Shown: positions 7,536 through 16,483, numbered from the stretch's first letter. The stretch is DNA of 42,055 nt from Clostridiaceae bacterium (GCA_012521015.1 JAAYNE010000102.1:1-42055); one strand, 5' to 3'. Notes: generated by a model not told the origin, from the sequence alone. Made by a program: numbers and translations.

Positions 7536-9476
7536 ATGGAAAAATCAACAAAATTACTTGCTATGCTTTTGATCTTGGTAATGGCCGTTGGTCTGTTTAC
7601 CGCTTGCGGATCTAAAGAGACGAAAACGAAGAATAAAACAACTAAAGTATCTGCTGAGCAATCAGATACAGAGCAGACTGATACGACAAATATAGAAAGT
7701 AAAATAACAAAATCCCATCTTAAGCATACTAATGCAGCGGCTGTAGACGAAACAAACGTTAAAACTAAGCCGGAGCAAACAGATACACTTAAAACAACGG
7801 ATGCTCTGAAATCAACAGATACACCGAAAGCATCGGATGCTTCGAAAACAACAGATGCGCCAATAGAAACGGATACATCGGATAAAACTGAAGATCCGGA
7901 ATCTGAACAAGAAGTCCTCGCAAATGGAGTTGTTGCCATCGACTGGGCTCCATATAACAATCTTATTGCTGATATTAAAGCTGAGACTGATCCGGTTGTG
8001 CGTGAACATCTGATGCATCAAGCGGAGGATATGCTGATGGAAACAGGCATATTTGCTCCACTTACTAATATCAATAACTTCTATCTGATGAAAGATCATG
8101 TAGAAGGTGTATATGCGACGCTTTCCGGTGGGAAGTATTTTATGTTTGCAAGCAATGGAGATGCTGAATCTTTACGTATTAATCTTACGGGTGAACCGGC
8201 TCGTCTTGATCCTGTACTAAATCATTCGATTGATGGTTTGATTTTAGCACTGAACTCTTTTTCCGGTCTTTATACTTATGATAAAAACGGTGAATTGGTG
8301 CCGGATTTGGCGGAAGGTGTTGAGATTTCAAAAGATGAATTAACTTATACTTTTACACTTAAACCTAATCTGAAATGGTCTGACAGCAGTGAACTTACCG
8401 CCGCCGATTTCGAATGGTCATGGAAACGTGCAGCCACCACCTGTGATGCCCTTGCTCTGAATGTTATCGAAGGTTATCCGGATAAACTGAATGTTAAAGC
8501 GTCTGATGACGGAAGGACTTTGGCTGTAGTTCTGGATACACCGAACGCATACTTCTTGAATATAATATGCGAATCAGCATATCTGCCGGTACATCAGGCA
8601 ACTGTAGAAGGTACTGAGGGCTATAAAGATACTGAGGGTAAGATCCTCGATGCCGGTGCCTGGGCGCTGGAATCCGGTTTCATCTCGAACGGTGCATTCA
8701 CGCTTGCAGAGTGGAAACACAATGAAAGTATGAAATATGTCAAAAATCCGAACTACCATCGTGCTGACGAAGTAACACTGGAATCACTCGAATATATTCT
8801 GAATGAAAATGCAGATGCTGTCCTGACGATGTACGATGCCGGTGAGCTGGACTTCGCCAACAGGGTGCCACGTTCTGAAATACCGGATCTGATCGGGCGA
8901 CCTGATTTATATGAGGTTGAGAGTTTAACTATCGATTTCATTATTTTTAACGAAAAGTCCAAAATTTTTGCAGGCAAAACCGTACAGCAGGCGAAAGACA
9001 TAAGGCAAGCACTCTCACTCTTGATTGATCGTGAATCAATTTTTATGTCAGGTGAGGGAACAGGACAAGAGATTGCAACCTCTTTTGTTCCGGCGAGTAT
9101 GTCTGACGGACACGGTGGTATCTTTAAAACAAATGATGAAGACTATACTTATCCGGTGGGAGATGGTTACTTTACGACAGGTATGGATGAAGCGAAAGCC
9201 ATTGAACTGCTCGAGGGGGCAGGATATGTCTTTGAAGGCGGTGTGCTTTCTGCGGATACGCCACTACGTTTTGAATTTCTGACAGCCGCTAAAGGGTCAG
9301 TGACTGATGACTTGCAACAGGGCTTTGCCCAGTACGGTATCACGATGGATATCCGGCAGGTTGCCTGGAATGTCTTTCTCAATGAATTTGAAACAGATAA
9401 CTATGATGTAGCCCGCACTACTTGGATTGCGCCATTCAATGATCCGATCAACATGCTTGAGATAAATCATGATTAA
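7536..9476 (+). CDS. oligopeptide-binding lipoprotein, apparently circularly permuted
   Basis: This protein resembles the peptide-binding lipoprotein of Opp/Dpp ABC importers (SBP_bac_5 family). The signal peptide ends LFTAC (Cys24) and a Thr/Asp/Lys-rich linker runs to about 125. Residues 132-207 then read like the normal C-terminal end of an OppA protein (PYNNLIADIKAETD, LMHQAEDMLMETG, then FYLMKDHVEGVYATLSGGKY). The usual N-terminal start of the domain follows only at about 211 (LRINLTGEPARLDP, then YTFTLKPNLKWSDS). The main domain continues to WIAPFNDPINML at about 636 and stops at 646, exactly where the displaced segment would be expected. No Opp permease or ATPase genes are adjacent, so it may be a sensor or scavenger. 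The family is clear; the permutation is inferred from motif order. Confidence 0.85.
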   Translation: MEKSTKLLAMLLILVMAVGLFTACGSKETKTKNKTTKVSAEQSDTEQTDTTNIESKITKSHLKHTNAAAVDETNVKTKPEQTDTLKTTDALKSTDTPKASDASKTTDAPIETDTSDKTEDPESEQEVLANGVVAIDWAPYNNLIADIKAETDPVVREHLMHQAEDMLMETGIFAPLTNINNFYLMKDHVEGVYATLSGGKYFMFASNGDAESLRINLTGEPARLDPVLNHSIDGLILALNSFSGLYTYDKNGELVPDLAEGVEISKDELTYTFTLKPNLKWSDSSELTAADFEWSWKRAATTCDALALNVIEGYPDKLNVKASDDGRTLAVVLDTPNAYFLNIICESAYLPVHQATVEGTEGYKDTEGKILDAGAWALESGFISNGAFTLAEWKHNESMKYVKNPNYHRADEVTLESLEYILNENADAVLTMYDAGELDFANRVPRSEIPDLIGRPDLYEVESLTIDFIIFNEKSKIFAGKTVQQAKDIRQALSLLIDRESIFMSGEGTGQEIATSFVPASMSDGHGGIFKTNDEDYTYPVGDGYFTTGMDEAKAIELLEGAGYVFEGGVLSADTPLRFEFLTAAKGSVTDDLQQGFAQYGITMDIRQVAWNVFLNEFETDNYDVARTTWIAPFNDPINMLEINHD

Positions 9477-9529
9477 AACAATAAATAAGTAAGTAAGTTT
9501 AGTCGTTAGGCTTATAGACGGCAAAAAGA

Positions 9530-10960
9530 TTACCCTGGCGGTTCATTATCTTGGGGAACTTGGAAAGATTCGCCGGATTCTTGGTTTAGCTTTGCTAATA
9601 ATTCAACGCGATTTTTTACATTACAACGTGAAAGCAAACGACTGATGTAATATTTTACAGTACTTTGAGAAATGAATAAAATTTGTGCAATTTCTTTAAC
9701 TGAATGACCAACCAGTACTTGCTCCAGAACTTCGCGCTCCCTTTGGTTAAAGTCATAGCTATCGATTACCGCCTTTAGTCTAAGTTGAGGTCCGTTTTTA
9801 TTCTGTTTTATTGCCATAGCCGAGACATTTGCATAATTAAGATATATCTGTACCGCTAAAGAGGCAATAATCAGAACAAATAGACCGAGACGCAGGCGGA
9901 TATCGAGTTTGGGATAATCGCCCAGGCTGAAGGAAAGGCTGGTTCCTAAGCCCAGTGCAATGTTGTAAAGGATACCGGAAAGACAAATCGTAAACAACAC
10001 GTTCTTAGCTCGATGTCCGATTCTAACCAGAGAAATCATGACAAAAATATTGGCAATGCCGGCACAAAAAATGATAGGTACCATATTAATTGGTTGTAAA
10101 TTAGTCAGATCCCAGACGGGGAGAAGAGGTAAACAGAACAGTGCGGAAAAAAAGGTCAATACGGAAAGAAAGAAACTCTGTCGTAGGTCTGCCAGGTATG
10201 CTGCCAGCATATAACCAAACGTGAAGATTATGAGCAGCCAGTTGAAGGAGTCATAGCTTTTAAATGCATAAGTCATGTACACATTGTTCTCAAAAAAACC
10301 TAAGGCAAAAGAAATTAAAAAAATGCTGACAGCGGTACTCCATAAACTTGAATATTTTATTCGGTCCGGTATGTTAAGCGAGTGAAAGATATCACTCTCA
10401 TTTTCGAAAAGAATATTGATAGGAAAAGAGAAAATGATTAACCAAGCTAGTATTAAAAAAGGCAACAAAGTTCCTAAAGTCATTATTATAGGGGTGCTCT
10501 CAGGCCAAAGTGAAAGGAATATGTTCACCATGACAAACATAAGAATACCTAACGTGCCAGAACCTGCCACAATTAAACCGGTCCTAAGACCCTCGCGCAT
10601 GCAGCGGAACAACAAATAAATACAAAAGGCAGTTTGGACTCCCATAAGTAAATGGACAAAACCAAGATTCAGAGTATAAAGAAAGGTGTTCTGAATAAAG
10701 GCTATACCTACCAAACTGAGACTACCCAGTAAGAAAAACACAAAAGAAACCGGAAACCTTTGATCTGTTTTATAGATATATTGCTTGAATACATAAAAAA
10801 GCAAGATGCCACATGCGATCAGGCTATAGTTAATAAACGTGAGAAAGTTGTTGGTAACCAATGTAGGAAAATCGTCTAAACGATAATCGCTAAAGATGAT
10901 AATCATGTAGCGACAAAAAAAGCTCAAACCAAAACAAGCAACAAACTTAAAGTTTTTCAT
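9530..10960 (-). CDS. membrane-anchored LuxR-type transcription regulator
   Basis: This is a 476-residue protein with about twelve hydrophobic spans (residues 1-395) and a C-terminal LuxR/GerE helix-turn-helix (about 402-458: [20 protein letters not shown], then [14 protein letters not shown]). Proteins of this build are found in Clostridia and Actinobacteria and are thought to sense a signal through the membrane part and bind DNA with the tail. AGGAGGT at 10971-10977 (complement) sits 10 bases before ATG. It converges on the OppA-like lipoprotein gene with only 53 bases between the ends, so it may respond to or control the lipoprotein cluster; this is inference. The short low-complexity tail after the HTH ends in EPPG. 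Confidence 0.85.
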
Positions 10961-11192
10961 CTAAATTTTCACCTCCTGAACCATTTGTTATTTAACGTCA
11001 AAAGGATCAATTAATACTATAGATATTATATCACCGAAGACATTATATCACCTAAGATTCTTATTAGTAATGTGAAGCAAAAGGCATCTGAGAAATTTAA
11101 CAAGATAAAAAAATTTGCAGCTCATAAATTGAATCGTTTCAAATGAGAGAATGACGAGGAATAAACATCTGTTTACTTACAGTCTGATATGA

Positions 11193-11399
11193 ATGGCTGT
11201 AGAGACTGATTTTAGAAGATTTAACTTGCCGCGCTGGACGATCATTATTTTACTGATTTTGCTATTGCTAACAATAATCCATGTTGTACAGATAAGTTCA
11301 AAAATTTTTGAATTGAGAGGTTTTTACAATGCCACAAACGAAGATGTTGTTTCTAAACAGCGGGATTTGATTGGTATTTCACTGGATAAAAAACACTGA
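11193..11399 (+). CDS. small single-span membrane protein, unknown
   Basis: This is a 68-residue protein I do not recognise. It has a short N-terminal stretch (MAVETDFRRFNLPRW), one strong membrane span (about residues 16-34, IIILLILLLLTIIHVVQIS) and a polar C-terminal tail ending in DKKH. The positive charge before the span suggests the N-terminus stays inside. No good ribosome binding site precedes the ATG, which lowers confidence. It is 95 bases upstream of the CorA-type gene and might accompany it. The 230 bases before it hold no recognisable gene. Confidence 0.45.
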   Translation: MAVETDFRRFNLPRWTIIILLILLLLTIIHVVQISSKIFELRGFYNATNEDVVSKQRDLIGISLDKKH

Positions 11400-11494
11400 A
11401 TTGCTGAGCTGACGAATGCAAAACAATCAGGTTGCAGTTAGTAGCTATCTGGTGATAAAATGCTCTTCAAGAATAATTTTGAAAAGGTTGTTGT

Positions 11495-12409
11495 ATGATA
11501 ACAATTTATATCAACGGTAAAGAAATTAAAGACGAGATGATGCCGGATAAAAGTGAGCAGAATGAGGAAACTTTATATGTCGGCAAAACTGATACTAGAG
11601 AACAAATCCTCAAGGAGTATAACATTAGTGGCGGAGCAAAAATTAAACATGAAAACACTTGTTTTGAAAGTCACAAGGGATTTGATTATCTATATTTTTT
11701 AGTACCGGATGAAGATTTGTCAGATCTAAAGTCCGAACAGATCGAAATTTATCTTACTCATAAAACAATGCTGTTGTTTTATGAGAAATGTTCTTTTATT
11801 GTTGAAACATGGCTTGAGGACTTTTTGTCTACGGATGAGAAAACGGATAGTCTGAAAGAAAACTTCCTCAATCTTCTAAACTTACTAAATACTCGACATC
11901 TTGTTTGTATGGATAAGATTGAGGATAAAATTACTGATTTAGAGGATGCTTTAGCCAATGAAGAAGATAAAGACTACGTCAGTGAAATTAGTGTACTTCG
12001 AAAACAGCTACTGATCCTGCGACGATATTATGAAAGTATGCTAGCTCTCATGGATGATTTAGAGGAAAATCGCAACGGTTTGTTTAACGAAGATGAACTT
12101 CGTTTACTGCATTTTCAGACTCAGAAGGCAGAACGTCTCTATCATAACACTCTGAACCTTCGTGATTATTTGACTCAGGTAAGAGAGGCTTATCAGGCTC
12201 TTTTAGATATTGAATCAAATAAGGTGATGAAGCTGTTTACGGTGATTACATCCATTTTTTTACCTCTAACTCTTTTGGCCGGTTGGTATGGTATGAATCT
12301 ATTTATGCCGGAGATGGCATTTCGCTATACCTACCTTATTGTGATCTTTGTTTCAGTTATCATTGTAGTGGGATTAATTGTCTACTTTAAGCGTAATCGC
12401 TGGTTTTAA
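11495..12409 (+). CDS. CorA-family divalent metal ion transporter
   Basis: This is a 304-residue membrane protein of the CorA superfamily, pentameric channels for Mg2+ or related ions. The long N-terminal soluble domain (about 1-240) ends in charged helices (DKIEDKITDLEDALANEED and following), as in the funnel domain. Two C-terminal membrane helices follow: the first ends in the diagnostic YGMN motif (GMN at 266-268), the loop is LFMPEMAF, and the second ends in the basic KRNRWF. A weak ribosome site (AAAAGG) lies before the ATG. Ion specificity cannot be told from sequence; a Mg2+ channel is the usual family role. Confidence 0.88.
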   Translation: MITIYINGKEIKDEMMPDKSEQNEETLYVGKTDTREQILKEYNISGGAKIKHENTCFESHKGFDYLYFLVPDEDLSDLKSEQIEIYLTHKTMLLFYEKCSFIVETWLEDFLSTDEKTDSLKENFLNLLNLLNTRHLVCMDKIEDKITDLEDALANEEDKDYVSEISVLRKQLLILRRYYESMLALMDDLEENRNGLFNEDELRLLHFQTQKAERLYHNTLNLRDYLTQVREAYQALLDIESNKVMKLFTVITSIFLPLTLLAGWYGMNLFMPEMAFRYTYLIVIFVSVIIVVGLIVYFKRNRWF

Positions 12410-12539
12410 TTCAATTACAAGTTTTACTTGAAACTAAATCGGGTATAAACTCGTTTTAACAGAAATTTGTTAATTTTATTTTGGTGTTATATTGTTAAAA
12501 TGATTAATTTTATTATTTTTGAAATGGAAAGATCAGGTT

Positions 12540-13244
12540 ATGAAGAATATAAATATAAGTAAAATTATTTGGGGCCTGGCACTTGTGATAGTTGGTGCTG
12601 TTTTTGCTTTAAATGCACTGGGGCTTACTGATATAAGTATCTTTTTTGACGGTTGGTGGACTTTATTTATTATTGTTCCATCTATTGTCGGTTTATTTAG
12701 CAAACAGGGAAAGATCGGAAGCTTAATCGGACTTGTAATCGGAGTTGCTTTACTTCTTTCTGCTCAAGGCATTCTAGATTTCGTTACGGTATGGAAATTA
12801 TCTATTCCAATTATCATTATTCTAATCGGTTTGAAAATGATATTTGCTTCCACCTTTAATAAAAGGACAAGTGAAAAAATTAAAGAATTAAAACACAAAG
12901 ATACTGCTCCCACTAAAGATGCTGTGGCTTTCTCATCACGTAAGATAGATTATGACGGACAAATTTTTGAAGGTGCTATATTAGATGCTGTTTTCGGAAG
13001 TATAACTTATGACCTTAGCAATGCCATTATAGATAAAGATTGTGTAATTACTGCTTCTGCCGTTTTTGCAGGCATAGATATAAAAATGCCGAATTATGTA
13101 AAAGTTAAGATTGATTCCAATGGACTTTTCGGGGGTGTCTCCGATAAAAGAAAAAAGAAAGAATATCAAGACAATAAGTCGGATCACACCTTAACTTTGT
13201 ATGTTGAGGCAACTTGTATCTTTGGGGGTGTTAAAATTATATGA
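12540..13244 (+). CDS. LiaF-like membrane protein
   Basis: This is a 234-residue protein with an N-terminal block of about four hydrophobic spans (residues 1-100, starting with the typical IIWGLALVIVGAVFALNALG of DUF5668). The C-terminal beta-strand domain (about 130-234: GAILDAVFGSITYDL, then ITASAVFAGIDIKMP and CIFGGVKII) resembles the C-terminal domain of LiaF, the inhibitor in LiaFSR cell-envelope stress systems. No LiaSR two-component genes are nearby, so a stress role is inference. An upstream TTG at 12519 is also in frame, but ATG 12540 fits the family start better. It overlaps the next gene by 4 bases, implying translational coupling. Confidence 0.75.
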   Translation: MKNINISKIIWGLALVIVGAVFALNALGLTDISIFFDGWWTLFIIVPSIVGLFSKQGKIGSLIGLVIGVALLLSAQGILDFVTVWKLSIPIIIILIGLKMIFASTFNKRTSEKIKELKHKDTAPTKDAVAFSSRKIDYDGQIFEGAILDAVFGSITYDLSNAIIDKDCVITASAVFAGIDIKMPNYVKVKIDSNGLFGGVSDKRKKKEYQDNKSDHTLTLYVEATCIFGGVKII

Positions 13245-14050
13245 AATCTTGGCATGATATTATAAAATATGCTGCGATAGCCTTAGCTATCATTTTGATA
13301 GTTAGTATAGTTAGCGGAATTATGCATGTTTTATCTTTTCTTATCTCAACTTTTACTTCTAATGTTACCGGTGAATATAAAACATACGAAATTGAAAATG
13401 AAATAAGTGTTTTAGATATAGATATGCATGGAATTGATCTTGAAGTTAAAACAACGACTGATTCCAAAATTAAGGTAGAAAGCAATTATAAACACTTAAC
13501 TGTGAAAGAAAAGAAAAATGAACTTTTCATTAAAGATAAAAAAGCATTTTATTTCAACATACATGGTAAGGCTATGCTTACGCTTTATATTCCCGAAAAC
13601 ATAGTTTTGGACAAAGTAGAAATTAGTACCGGTGCAGGTAGAACGGATTTGAAAAATCTTCAAGCAAATCTTATTGATATGCAATTTGGCGCGGGAGAAG
13701 CCATACTACAAAATATATCTGCAAGTGACAATACTTTTATAAAGGCCGGAGCAGGAAAACTTATTATCAAGGACAGTAAGTTTCATAATTTAGATTTAGA
13801 TATGGGTGTAGGTCAATTTGAGTTTTCCGGTATGCTTTTGGGGAGTAACTCATTAAAAATGGGAGTTGGTTCAAGTCAAATTGATCTAACAGGTTCTTTG
13901 GATGATTATAAGTTGAATATCGAAAAGGGACTTGGCGATATTTATGTAAACGAAGATAAAATAAATAACAATACACAACTTGGGCAAGGTGATAGAGAGC
14001 TCTTTTTTGAAGGTGGTATAGGTTCTGTCAGGATAAATTTTTCAGAATAA
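13241..14050 (+). CDS. DUF4097-type beta-repeat protein with membrane anchor
   Basis: This is a 269-residue protein with one N-terminal membrane span (about 10-40) and a long right-handed beta-repeat region like DUF4097 adhesin-type domains (IDMHGIDLEVKTTTDSKIKV, LDKVEISTGAGRTDLKN, FGAGEAILQNI and so on). Repeated GAG/GVG turns are spaced about 20 residues apart. DUF4097 proteins usually sit next to LiaF-like or PspC-type proteins and are placed in envelope stress modules; their activity is unknown. Its ATG overlaps the stop of the LiaF-like gene (ATGA), so the two are co-translated. Confidence 0.8.
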   Translation: MKSWHDIIKYAAIALAIILIVSIVSGIMHVLSFLISTFTSNVTGEYKTYEIENEISVLDIDMHGIDLEVKTTTDSKIKVESNYKHLTVKEKKNELFIKDKKAFYFNIHGKAMLTLYIPENIVLDKVEISTGAGRTDLKNLQANLIDMQFGAGEAILQNISASDNTFIKAGAGKLIIKDSKFHNLDLDMGVGQFEFSGMLLGSNSLKMGVGSSQIDLTGSLDDYKLNIEKGLGDIYVNEDKINNNTQLGQGDRELFFEGGIGSVRINFSE

Positions 14051-14066
14051 TCAAGCGTAATAGTAT

Positions 14067-14228
14067 TCATAGTTTTCTTCTTTGTCTGATAGTTTTTGCA
14101 GTGGAAAAGCTTCTTTTTTTCTGTTTTTTACTCATCTGTTGCCGGGTCATTTCATTAGCCATGAAACGAAGAATACGAATGTTGTTGGTGATCCGGATTT
14201 TTGCGCCATAATTACAGGCCTCTCTCAT
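14067..14228 (-). pseudogene. possible remnant of an XRE-type HTH regulator
   Basis: A 53-codon minus-strand frame contains ITNNIRILRFMANEMTRQQ. This resembles the first two helices of small XRE regulators (the NNIRxLRxxxNMTQQELA pattern). The expected continuation (IGVTRQTI and the rest of the HTH) is missing and the tail turns into a basic, low-complexity stretch. No ribosome binding site is evident. A decayed fragment is the best reading; a chance frame is possible. Confidence 0.3.
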
Positions 14229-14262
14229 AACCTATGATGTAAGTTATCCACATCTTAATAAC

Positions 14263-14291
14263 TTGACAGACATTAGCGATCATATTATTCT
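14263..14291 (+). promoter_or_regulatory. sigma-A promoter for the FMN-binding protein gene
   Basis: TTGACA (14263-14268) and TATTCT (14286-14291) are 17 bases apart. Transcription would begin near 14298, giving a leader of about 35 bases that carries AGGAGG at 14322-14327. Confidence 0.65.
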
Positions 14292-14332
14292 CAAATAGGT
14301 AACATATTACTTAATTAGAGTAGGAGGTTTCT

Positions 14333-14749
14333 ATGAAAATCAAACGGTTTCTGATTTTAATTGTGATTCTGTTGTTAGTGGCTGGTATTACTGTTTTCTT
14401 TTTGATGAGTCAACGAATCAATAAATTTGCAAAACAAGATTTTAATATGATAAATCTTGAAAGTTTGCCTAATGGTGTATATCAAGGTAGTGCATCTGCA
14501 TTATTGGTTACTGCGCAAGTAGAAGTGACTGTACAGGCTGGACAAATTTTGAAGGTAAAGTTGCTGAATCATAGTCATGGGCCCGGTCATGGCGCTGAAG
14601 AAATTTGTGATAACATTGTTAAAATAAATAGTCCGGATGTGGATAGTATAAGTGGAGCGACTGCGTCAAGCGTAGTTATTAAAGCAGCTGTGTTGGAGGC
14701 GTTAAAAAGCGGGATTCCTCATGAAACAGAAAACAATCCGACCAGATAA
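14333..14749 (+). CDS. membrane-anchored FMN-binding domain protein
   Basis: This is a 138-residue protein with an N-terminal signal anchor (about 5-25) and an extracytoplasmic FMN_bind domain (about 45-135). The covalent flavin motif is visible as SGAT at 107-110 in DSISGATASS, where the Thr would carry FMN through a phosphoester bond. The GVYQG and GHGAEE segments fit the family. Such proteins serve as extracellular electron carriers, as in NqrC/RnfG or the flavin-based electron transfer systems of Gram-positives. The ApbE-type flavin transferase it would need is not in this window. AGGAGG is placed 5 bases before ATG. Confidence 0.85.
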   Translation: MKIKRFLILIVILLLVAGITVFFLMSQRINKFAKQDFNMINLESLPNGVYQGSASALLVTAQVEVTVQAGQILKVKLLNHSHGPGHGAEEICDNIVKINSPDVDSISGATASSVVIKAAVLEALKSGIPHETENNPTR

Positions 14750-14791
14750 TATTCATATGTCCGTTACCCTAAGTGATATCGAGGACCGGTA

Positions 14792-14810
14792 TTACCTTTG
14801 ATGAAGGTAA
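14792..14810 (+). promoter_or_regulatory. hairpin covering the ribosome binding site of the next gene
   Basis: TTACCTT (14792-14798) and AAGGTAA (14804-14810) form a perfect 7-base-pair stem with the loop TGATG. The 3' arm contains the AAGGT Shine-Dalgarno-like sequence for the ATG at 14816. The hairpin could limit translation of the hydrolase gene. Confidence 0.5.
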
Positions 14811-14815
14811 GATAG

Positions 14816-15592
14816 ATGGAAGTCGTTAGAGTAATTTTAAAAATTGTTATGTGGATTTTGATTATCGGCTTTTTGAGTAATTCTATTATGCTAACAATTT
14901 CCTACTCTTTTTATAAAGGGAAGAAGCAGATGGATAAAGTCAATGTGACTCCACAGAAAATAAACTATAAAGATAAATTAACAGGATACGGTTATAATCT
15001 GACCAATGAATCGAATACCATTATTTTATGCTTTGGCGGTTCGCTTTATGTTGCTTACAATACCGTAGGTATTTATGCTCCTTTCTATGATGTTCCATTC
15101 CTCGCTGTTGACTATTACGGCACTCAAGACAGCCGGGGGAAAATGAATTTGCGTACAATGCAAACATCAACTGAGGAGCTTTATGATTGGGCTAAGGAAC
15201 ATTATCCGGGGAGAAAAATCGTTGTGATTGGTCATAGTTATGGTTGCGGTATGGCTGCCTACCTAGCATCTGTTCGCAAATGTGATCAATTATTTTTATT
15301 GGCTGGTTTTCGCGATTTTTCCGATCTTTACAATAAAATCATACCGATTTTTCGGGGACCGTTTAAGGTATTTATATCCAACAATATTACAGTAACTGAA
15401 TATGCGAAACGTACCACTTGTCCGGTAACAATTATTGGTTCAGATGCGGATCAAACGTTAAAAAGTGATATTCAAATAAAATTGACCGAGAGCTACAAAA
15501 CAGCTGATTTACAAATTTTTTCAGATATTGAACATGAAGATTATTTGATAGATAAAAGAGTCATTTCGATAATTCAAAAATCAATTGACTAA
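14816..15592 (+). CDS. membrane-anchored alpha/beta hydrolase
   Basis: This is a 258-residue serine hydrolase of the alpha/beta fold with an N-terminal membrane span (about 5-32). The nucleophile elbow is GHSYG (Ser141). An acid is likely in GSDADQ (about 214) and the catalytic His in IEHEDYL (about 240). The oxyanion region CFGGS lies near 72-76. The substrate cannot be inferred. It follows the FMN-binding protein by 66 bases and may be co-transcribed with it. Its only ribosome-binding-like sequence (AAGGT, 14804-14808) is caught in a hairpin. Confidence 0.8.
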   Translation: MEVVRVILKIVMWILIIGFLSNSIMLTISYSFYKGKKQMDKVNVTPQKINYKDKLTGYGYNLTNESNTIILCFGGSLYVAYNTVGIYAPFYDVPFLAVDYYGTQDSRGKMNLRTMQTSTEELYDWAKEHYPGRKIVVIGHSYGCGMAAYLASVRKCDQLFLLAGFRDFSDLYNKIIPIFRGPFKVFISNNITVTEYAKRTTCPVTIIGSDADQTLKSDIQIKLTESYKTADLQIFSDIEHEDYLIDKRVISIIQKSID

Positions 15593-15614
15593 GATCTAAA
15601 TTGTGTGTTGAACT

Positions 15615-15671
15615 TCTGCTCATAATTCGGAGCTATACAAATTTTTTTGCAGAACTCCCAAAATGAGCAGA
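15615..15671. repeat. inverted repeat between convergent genes
   Basis: TCTGCTCAT (15615-15623) pairs perfectly with ATGAGCAGA (15663-15671), and inside it GGAG (15629-15632) pairs with CTCC (15655-15658). It lies between the converging hydrolase and ABC permease genes and could act as a two-way transcription stop, although T tails are poor. Confidence 0.5.
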
Positions 15672-15682
15672 CCCTAAGATAG

Positions 15683-16474
15683 TTATTTTATATTGCTATA
15701 CTTTATCTCAGCACCACGAAATAGTATGGTGCCTAAGATAAGACAAATTATTATGATTACAGCACTTGCCATAATAAAGTTGCCGAGGCTTTGCAGAATC
15801 CAATTGATGCCATTGACAAAGGGCTTGGCGAGAAGAAGGGAAGGAACGTCCAAATCTTCGATTGCTACTTTGTCAGTCAGATATTCCAAGCTGCCAATCA
15901 GACCATTCAGAGTAATAATACCAAAAGGCACCCAGAAAATAATTCTGCCAAGCCAATTAAGACGATAATTAATCGTGGCAAGCAAAAGACCGATAAAATA
16001 TATCGTTACGTACAAGAAGATGAGAATTATTAATTTCCGACCGAAACCAATCAAACCACCTTGATCTATTTGAGTAGGGATCAGAGCAAAGAAGCCCGGT
16101 GTATAAAGACCCAAACTATGACTGATCCATTGCATTAGGTGAAAGTAAATATTGACCATAAAACTTGTAAGTATTCCAAAACAGAAGCCTTCAATAATAA
16201 AAGCCTTCACAATCGTAGCTTTGGGTACCTGGTTCTGTGCTAAAAAATAGTATTCCTCTTTGAAGGTGATTAATCCGGATACAAAGCAGGCAATGAAATA
16301 TATACCTTCAATACCACCAATTTTTACATTACCGCTACTAAGTGCAACAATAAATTCTACAAGATACATAAACGTCATTACACCTAAGAAGCTGAGTAAG
16401 TACTTCTTGTAGTCACGTGCTAAAATCTTAACTGATGTCAGTAATAAAGAATGATTTTTTTTATTAATCTTCAT
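15683..16474 (-). CDS. ABC transporter permease (YtrC/ABC-2-like)
   Basis: This is a 263-residue membrane protein with six predicted spans, for example near residues 24-44, 60-80, 95-112, 155-175, 185-205 and 232-255. It is the permease partner of the ATPase encoded directly upstream, from which it is separated by 9 bases. A GGAGG ribosome binding site lies in that gap. It is co-transcribed with the ATPase and the YtrA-type regulator. In this kind of operon the exporter often responds to cell-wall-active antibiotics or bacteriocins. The sequence itself is not strongly conserved, so the role rests on context. Confidence 0.75.
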   Translation of the reverse strand: MKINKKNHSLLLTSVKILARDYKKYLLSFLGVMTFMYLVEFIVALSSGNVKIGGIEGIYFIACFVSGLITFKEEYYFLAQNQVPKATIVKAFIIEGFCFGILTSFMVNIYFHLMQWISHSLGLYTPGFFALIPTQIDQGGLIGFGRKLIILIFLYVTIYFIGLLLATINYRLNWLGRIIFWVPFGIITLNGLIGSLEYLTDKVAIEDLDVPSLLLAKPFVNGINWILQSLGNFIMASAVIIIICLILGTILFRGAEIKYSNIK

Positions 16475-16483
16475 ATGAACCTC

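Noticed and set aside
7523-7960. 145-residue minus-strand frame rich in Ser/Val
   Set aside because: It is antisense to the Thr/Asp-rich linker of the OppA-like gene; its composition is a mirror of the repeated codons there and it has no domain signature.
15693-16033. Plus-strand frames of 80-91 residues
   Set aside because: Antisense to the ABC permease gene, without ribosome sites or recognisable domains.
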